In this document: positions 60,444-64,000 of the stretch, one piece after another | How positions within the stretch are numbered: position 1 is the first letter of the stretch | Layout: the number at the start of each line of letters is the position of its first letter | Source of the DNA: Candidatus Promineifilum breve | GTDB taxonomy: Bacteria; Chloroflexota; Anaerolineae; Promineifilales; Promineifilaceae | Assembly: GCF_900066015.1 (NCBI RefSeq) | Contig: NZ_LN890655.1 | Span: 3,636,726 to 3,700,725 of the forward strand | Direction of reading: 5' to 3' | Length of the DNA stretch: 64,000 nucleotides | Translations under genes and position numbers: made by a program | Notes under the pieces: generated by a model | Seen by the model: the letters and a program-made list of their open reading frames with translations, nothing else | Told to the model about the DNA's origin: nothing | Database searches by the model: none

Positions 60444-63095
60444 CTAGATCGCCAGCCCGGTCTCCAGATGATGCAGTCCGTCCCAGACGCGCATCAGTTC
60501 TTCCATGTCGGACACGGACTCCAGATCGGCCTCCAGCGCCTTGCGTAGTTCGGGCTTATGGAGGTTGCGATCGTGCTGGCGCAGCATGGGCTTGACCAGC
60601 AGGTTGTTGAAATCGCGCTCCGACTTGGTGGCTTCCAGCCAGTACAGGCGGCGCAGGCGCGGCAGCAGATCGTCATCGCTGAACAGATCATCGATGATGG
60701 CGGCGAAGATGCGGTTGACCTTGACGGCCACGTTGTCCAGCAGGTCGGCGTAGCTCGGCTCCAGCTCGGCCGCCGGGGCCGCGGGCCGGTTCTCGCCCAG
60801 GAAGCTGATGTCGATGTCGGGCAGCGTCTCGCCGCCGGAGGTATCGAGGATGTTGATCTCGATTGGCTCCTCGATTGCCGGGGCCGGGGCCTGGCCGCTG
60901 TTGTTCGAGGCGGCCATGACTTGCGGCATGGCCGCGGCGATCTCGCGGGCCACCCGTTCGGGGCCATAGAGGGCCACGTCGAGCAGGCGTTCGTTGGTCG
61001 GCAGGGCCAGTTCCTTTTCGCCGGCATCGAGGCGCGAGTGAACCGAGCGATCGGCCCGCATCAGTTCGTACATCGTGGCCTGCTGGCAGGTGTGGCGGAA
61101 GTTGCGGTTGACGCGATCCACCAGCGCCCGATAAGCGGCTTCCAGCGTCACGGCATTTTCCCCTTCGCCGGGGATGATGTAGCTGTATTCCTGCCCATAG
61201 GCGGCGCGCTCCACCCGGGAGTAAATCTCGTGCGCCTCCAGCGTGCGCTGCAACTCGGCGCCCATGATGTCGGCCGCTTCGGGCATGAACTTAGACACGG
61301 CGTCCTGCATCACCAGTTCCACCTGGAACAGGATGCGCTTGATGGGCACTTCAATGCCGCTCGTGCCCCAGATCAGGTTGTCATAGGTCACGTCGCGGCC
61401 GTCCCAATACTCGGTGCCGTAGTTCTCCAATAGCATCTCAACTTCGCGCTGCACGGCGTCCTGCACCATGCCCTTGATGCCGTTCAGCGTCGGCCGCAAC
61501 ATCTGGCGGAAGCGCTCGTCGCTGTTGGTGCGGCTGCTCAGCTCCAGCAAGGCGTTGTGGAAGGCGCGCGGCAGCTCCTTCTGTTGGCGGGTCAGCACGT
61601 TCTCGTAGCGCCGCTCCTGCAATTGCTCCCAACTGGTGGAGAAGGGCGGCTGGACGCCACGGGCGGCCAGTTGTTTCTCATAGTAGAAGCGCAGGGCTTG
61701 CAGGGCATTGCGGGTGCGGGTGGCCGCCTCGCGCAACTGGCTGCGGACGCGCTCGTGCTGAATGAAATGGATGAGGCTCTCGCGCAATAGCGGCACTTCG
61801 CTCAGCTTCAGCAGGGCCTCTTTCGTCTCCGGCTCCAGCGGGTCTTTGGTCGGAACCGTGCCCATCTGATCCTTGAAGACTTTCAGAATGCGCTCGGTCT
61901 CGCTGGCGAACTCGTGAGGCGCGTTTTCGGGGTCTTGCACGTAGAGGGCCGACGGGGCCATGACCAGGAAGTAGGGCCGGTTGTGGCCGCGATTGCTGTA
62001 GCGCTCCCAATAGTTGGGGGCGATGTAGCGGGTGACGTCCTTCACTTCCAGTTCTGCCTCGGGCAGGCCGGAGTTCAGGCGGTCGAACGCCTGGCGCACG
62101 TTGGCCCCGTTGACGGCCAGGAAGATCTTGGAAGCGGCTTCATCCAGGTCGCCGCCACTGAGGCCGAACAGGCGGTTCTCCTTGATCCAGTTGACGGCCG
62201 AGAGGGACTTCATCTCGTCCACGCGCTGGCGACCGGCATCGGTGACGAGCACGACCATGGCGTCCTCGCGCTTCATCTCTTCCAGGGTGATGGCCTCGTG
62301 CAGCCGCATCCCCGCGCCCAGACCGGGCACATCGACGATGCGCAGATAGCCGTTCATCAACAGGTTGGGCACGCCCGGCTTGGGGTGAACGCGGAAGGTG
62401 GCCGCCTTGATGAGCCGGATTTGGCGGCGGTCGCTGCCCTTGAAGCCGTCCTCGCGCAGATGCTTGAGCGATTCCTCGTTCTCCAGGGCCAGGTTGACCG
62501 GCGGCGGCGAACCAGCCTTGAACAGTTCCTTGTTATTCTCGTAGGAGTCGATGCAGTCGAGCAGGATTTCCAGGAATTCGTCCCGTTCGGTCTTGGCCTG
62601 ATCCTTGCGCGACTCTTGCAGCGCGGTGATGTCCTTGCGGGCCTGCTCGCGCTCGCCGCTGTTGGTGATGTCGAAGCCGTCGATCTCGGCCAACTGGCAC
62701 AGCCGGCGCACGCGCTCGGCGAATTCGTCCTTGCTCCAATAGTTGAGCACCAACGACTCGGCCTCGCCTTCGGCCGCCTGCTCGATGTAGACGATGGTGC
62801 CGGTGACGGCCGTGACCGCGCCGGTGGGCAGCAGGTTGCGGCCCAGCAGGGCGTTGATCAGCGTGCTCTTGCCCACGCCCGTGCCGCCGAAGAAGACCAG
62901 CGTATAAGTGCGCTGGGCCAAAATCTTCTGGGCTTCGTCAATGCTGAATTGCGCCTGGGGGACGGCCCGGATAAGATAATCGCGGGTGCGGTCGATGGTC
63001 TGTTGCAGATCGACCCATTGTTCGACCTGGGCCGGACTGATGAATGGCAGTTCCGCCAGGGACGTTCGTAAGGATTCGTTATCGTTTTTGCTCAT
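60444..63095 (-). CDS. Dynamin-like large GTPase
   Basis: An 883-residue GTPase. G1 is GGTGVGKST at 70-78, G2 probably the Thr in TAVTGTIVY near 95-103 and G3 DVPGLG at 255-260; a long insert separates G2 and G3. After about 430 the protein is predicted helical with heptad-like stretches, as in dynamin stalks. I see no membrane helix. Such proteins assemble on and remodel membranes. It is the first gene of the conjugation locus, with AAGGA 8 bases before the ATG. Subfamily is uncertain. Confidence 0.85.
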   Translation of the reverse strand: MSKNDNESLRTSLAELPFISPAQVEQWVDLQQTIDRTRDYLIRAVPQAQFSIDEAQKILAQRTYTLVFFGGTGVGKSTLINALLGRNLLPTGAVTAVTGTIVYIEQAAEGEAESLVLNYWSKDEFAERVRRLCQLAEIDGFDITNSGEREQARKDITALQESRKDQAKTERDEFLEILLDCIDSYENNKELFKAGSPPPVNLALENEESLKHLREDGFKGSDRRQIRLIKAATFRVHPKPGVPNLLMNGYLRIVDVPGLGAGMRLHEAITLEEMKREDAMVVLVTDAGRQRVDEMKSLSAVNWIKENRLFGLSGGDLDEAASKIFLAVNGANVRQAFDRLNSGLPEAELEVKDVTRYIAPNYWERYSNRGHNRPYFLVMAPSALYVQDPENAPHEFASETERILKVFKDQMGTVPTKDPLEPETKEALLKLSEVPLLRESLIHFIQHERVRSQLREAATRTRNALQALRFYYEKQLAARGVQPPFSTSWEQLQERRYENVLTRQQKELPRAFHNALLELSSRTNSDERFRQMLRPTLNGIKGMVQDAVQREVEMLLENYGTEYWDGRDVTYDNLIWGTSGIEVPIKRILFQVELVMQDAVSKFMPEAADIMGAELQRTLEAHEIYSRVERAAYGQEYSYIIPGEGENAVTLEAAYRALVDRVNRNFRHTCQQATMYELMRADRSVHSRLDAGEKELALPTNERLLDVALYGPERVAREIAAAMPQVMAASNNSGQAPAPAIEEPIEINILDTSGGETLPDIDISFLGENRPAAPAAELEPSYADLLDNVAVKVNRIFAAIIDDLFSDDDLLPRLRRLYWLEATKSERDFNNLLVKPMLRQHDRNLHKPELRKALEADLESVSDMEELMRVWDGLHHLETGLAI

Positions 63096-63234
63096 GTTCT
63101 ATTCCTTGCTTTGCCAAAACCAATGCCGATGCTGTTGACCAACGGGGGTGAGCGTTGTCGCCGACACGCGGTGATATGTTCAATTCGTTATCTACATTAC
63201 GCGGCGTGGCGGCCAGGGTTGCAGGGTTAACCAC

Positions 63235-63240
63235 ATTATA
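63235..63240 (-). promoter_or_regulatory. Possible -10 of the conjugation locus
   Basis: TATAAT on the minus strand (GGCTATAATGTG), 139 bases before the dynamin-like ATG. The -35 is weak. Confidence 0.4.
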
Positions 63241-63325
63241 GCCGATCCAACGCGCATGTTTGTAATGCGGCAAGGATAAGGCTCATTTGTAAGTATTACG
63301 TCAAAACTTCTCAAAAGGAGAACTT

Positions 63326-63354
63326 TTGACATTTCAGACCGAACAATTTATAAT
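63326..63354 (+). promoter_or_regulatory. Consensus sigma-70 promoter of rplU-rpmA
   Basis: TTGACA (63326-63331), a 17-base spacer and TATAAT (63349-63354): a perfect match in both elements. The leader is about 110 bases long. Confidence 0.95.
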
Positions 63355-63429
63355 CCTACTTCGCGCGACGCAGGTACACCAACCACACCGGCGTCGGGCA
63401 ACCATAACAACGAGTCATAACGACGCAAG

Positions 63430-63460
63430 CCGGCATCATGTACGGATGCCGGTTCTTTTT
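63430..63460 (+). promoter_or_regulatory. Leader hairpin with T-run before rplU (attenuator-like)
   Basis: Perfect 8-base stem CCGGCATC/GATGCCGG (63430-63437 and 63445-63452) with a 7-base loop, followed by TTCTTTTT. This terminator-like structure stands only a base before the GGAGG site, a position typical of ribosomal-protein autoregulation. Confidence 0.7.
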
Positions 63461-63470
63461 GGAGGTCTAC

Positions 63471-63785
63471 GTGTACGCAATTGTGGAAAGTGGTGGCCGG
63501 CAATACCGCGCCGAAGAGGGCAATACCTTCTCCGTGGAGAAGCTGCCCTATCAAGTCGGTGACCAGGTGGAACTGAATAACGTTTTGCTGATCGCCGCCG
63601 GAGATTCGTTCCAGGTGGGCCAGCCAACCGTGGCCGGCGCCGCCGTCAAAGCGACTGTCGTGGAGCAATATCGGGGCAAGAAGATTCTGGTGTGGAAATA
63701 CCATGCCAAGCTCCGCTATCGCCGGCGTCGTGGTCATCGTCAGGATTATACGCGCCTGCGCGTCGACACGATCGTGGCCGGTTAG
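63471..63785 (+). CDS. rplU: Ribosomal protein bL21
   Basis: A 104-residue bL21, component of the large ribosomal subunit. It begins at a GTG (63471), five bases after a perfect GGAGG; the N-terminus YAIVESGGRQYRAEEG is standard. The C-terminal KYHAKLRYRRRRGHRQDYTRL up to the DYTRL segment is the rRNA-binding signature. An upstream ATG at 63438 lies inside the leader hairpin and is not the start. It is co-transcribed with rpmA, 32 bases downstream. Confidence 0.97.
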   Translation: MYAIVESGGRQYRAEEGNTFSVEKLPYQVGDQVELNNVLLIAAGDSFQVGQPTVAGAAVKATVVEQYRGKKILVWKYHAKLRYRRRRGHRQDYTRLRVDTIVAG

Positions 63786-63817
63786 TCTGGTCGAAGCTAG
63801 TTTAGGAGAGTTGTAAG

Positions 63818-64000
63818 ATGGCACACAAAAAAGGTGGCGGTTCAACCCGCAACGGCCGCGACAGCAACGCCCAACGTCTGGGCATCAAGCGTTATGGCGG
63901 CGAGAAAGTCGGCCCTGGCGTGATCATCGTCCGCCAGAAAGGCACAAAATACCGTCCGGGCAACAACGTCGGGCTGGGCAGCGATTATACGATCTACGCC
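63818..64000 (+). CDS. rpmA: Ribosomal protein bL27, 5' part
   Basis: The first 61 codons of bL27 before the window ends. It begins [20 protein letters not shown], with the flexible Gly-rich N-terminus that reaches the peptidyl-transferase centre, then the [11 protein letters not shown] core. There is no Firmicute-type cleaved N-terminal extension. AGGAG stands 9 bases upstream. About 25 residues are missing at the C-terminus. Confidence 0.97.
   Translation, partial: MAHKKGGGSTRNGRDSNAQRLGIKRYGGEKVGPGVIIVRQKGTKYRPGNNVGLGSDYTIYA

Noticed and set aside
61914-63071. 385-codon plus-strand frame opposite the dynamin-like GTPase
   Set aside because: Antisense shadow of a gene with clear G1 and G3 motifs.
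52618-63095. The Ubl locus as a Pup-proteasome system
   Set aside because: No Pup, PafA, Dop or proteasome subunit is present; E1, E2 and JAMM enzymes define a ubiquitin-type pathway instead.

Overview
The window looks like a chromosomal segment of a GC-rich Chloroflexota bacterium, probably an Anaerolineae or Promineifilum-like lineage. The grounds are its gene content, an archaeal-type aspartyl-tRNA synthetase and very many short intergenic repeats. This placement is inference. I see no phage, transposase, plasmid origin or CRISPR array.

Layout. 1-1135: end of an S9 peptidase. 1158-7264: five-gene dipeptide/oligopeptide ABC importer (minus). 7701-10668: yebC, ruvC, ruvA and a DUF5996 gene (minus). 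10766-15219: P1-family peptidase, Tat-exported two-domain multicopper oxidase, CocE/NonD hydrolase. 15367-18271: YitT membrane protein, aspS, greA. 18527-23611: BMP/nucleoside-type ABC importer. 23935-29935: esterase, mutL, tRNA-Leu(CAA), an ECF sigma/anti-sigma pair, a Uma2 protein and a NUDIX protein. 30033-39637: ten minus-strand genes for an unusual activated sugar (PIG-L deacetylase, GT-B-like protein, SpsF-like cytidylyltransferase, split transketolase, class III aminotransferase, SDR, KdsC-like phosphatase, NeuB-like synthase, GNAT-like protein). 39769-51009: calcium-type P-ATPase, DUF309 fusion, isochorismatase fusion, GH31 glycosidase, two CNNM/CorC transport proteins and a small membrane protein. 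51078-52583: M32 carboxypeptidase. 52618-63095: a ubiquitin-like conjugation locus. 63471-64000: rplU and the start of rpmA behind a textbook promoter.

The most striking system lies at 52618-63095. On one strand it encodes, in order of transcription, a dynamin-like GTPase, a protein with a C-terminal beta-sandwich, a CAP-domain protein, an E1-like activator, an 88-residue ubiquitin-like protein, an E2 with the HPN motif and a candidate catalytic Cys, two JAMM peptidases with complete metal motifs (one membrane-anchored) and two RING-like proteins (one membrane-anchored). That is every step of a ubiquitin-type cycle, with a membrane-remodelling flavour. Bacterial operons with E1, E2, JAB and Ubl genes are a known class; this combination may not be described.

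A second theme is intergenic architecture. Most gene junctions hold inverted pairs of short tandem repeats, many with a 7-8 base period, resembling cyanobacterial STRR sequences. A separate palindrome family, with 34-42 base copies, has one copy inserted in frame inside the transketolase C-terminal gene. Repeats supply stop codons or terminal residues to several genes and alter the start of ruvC.
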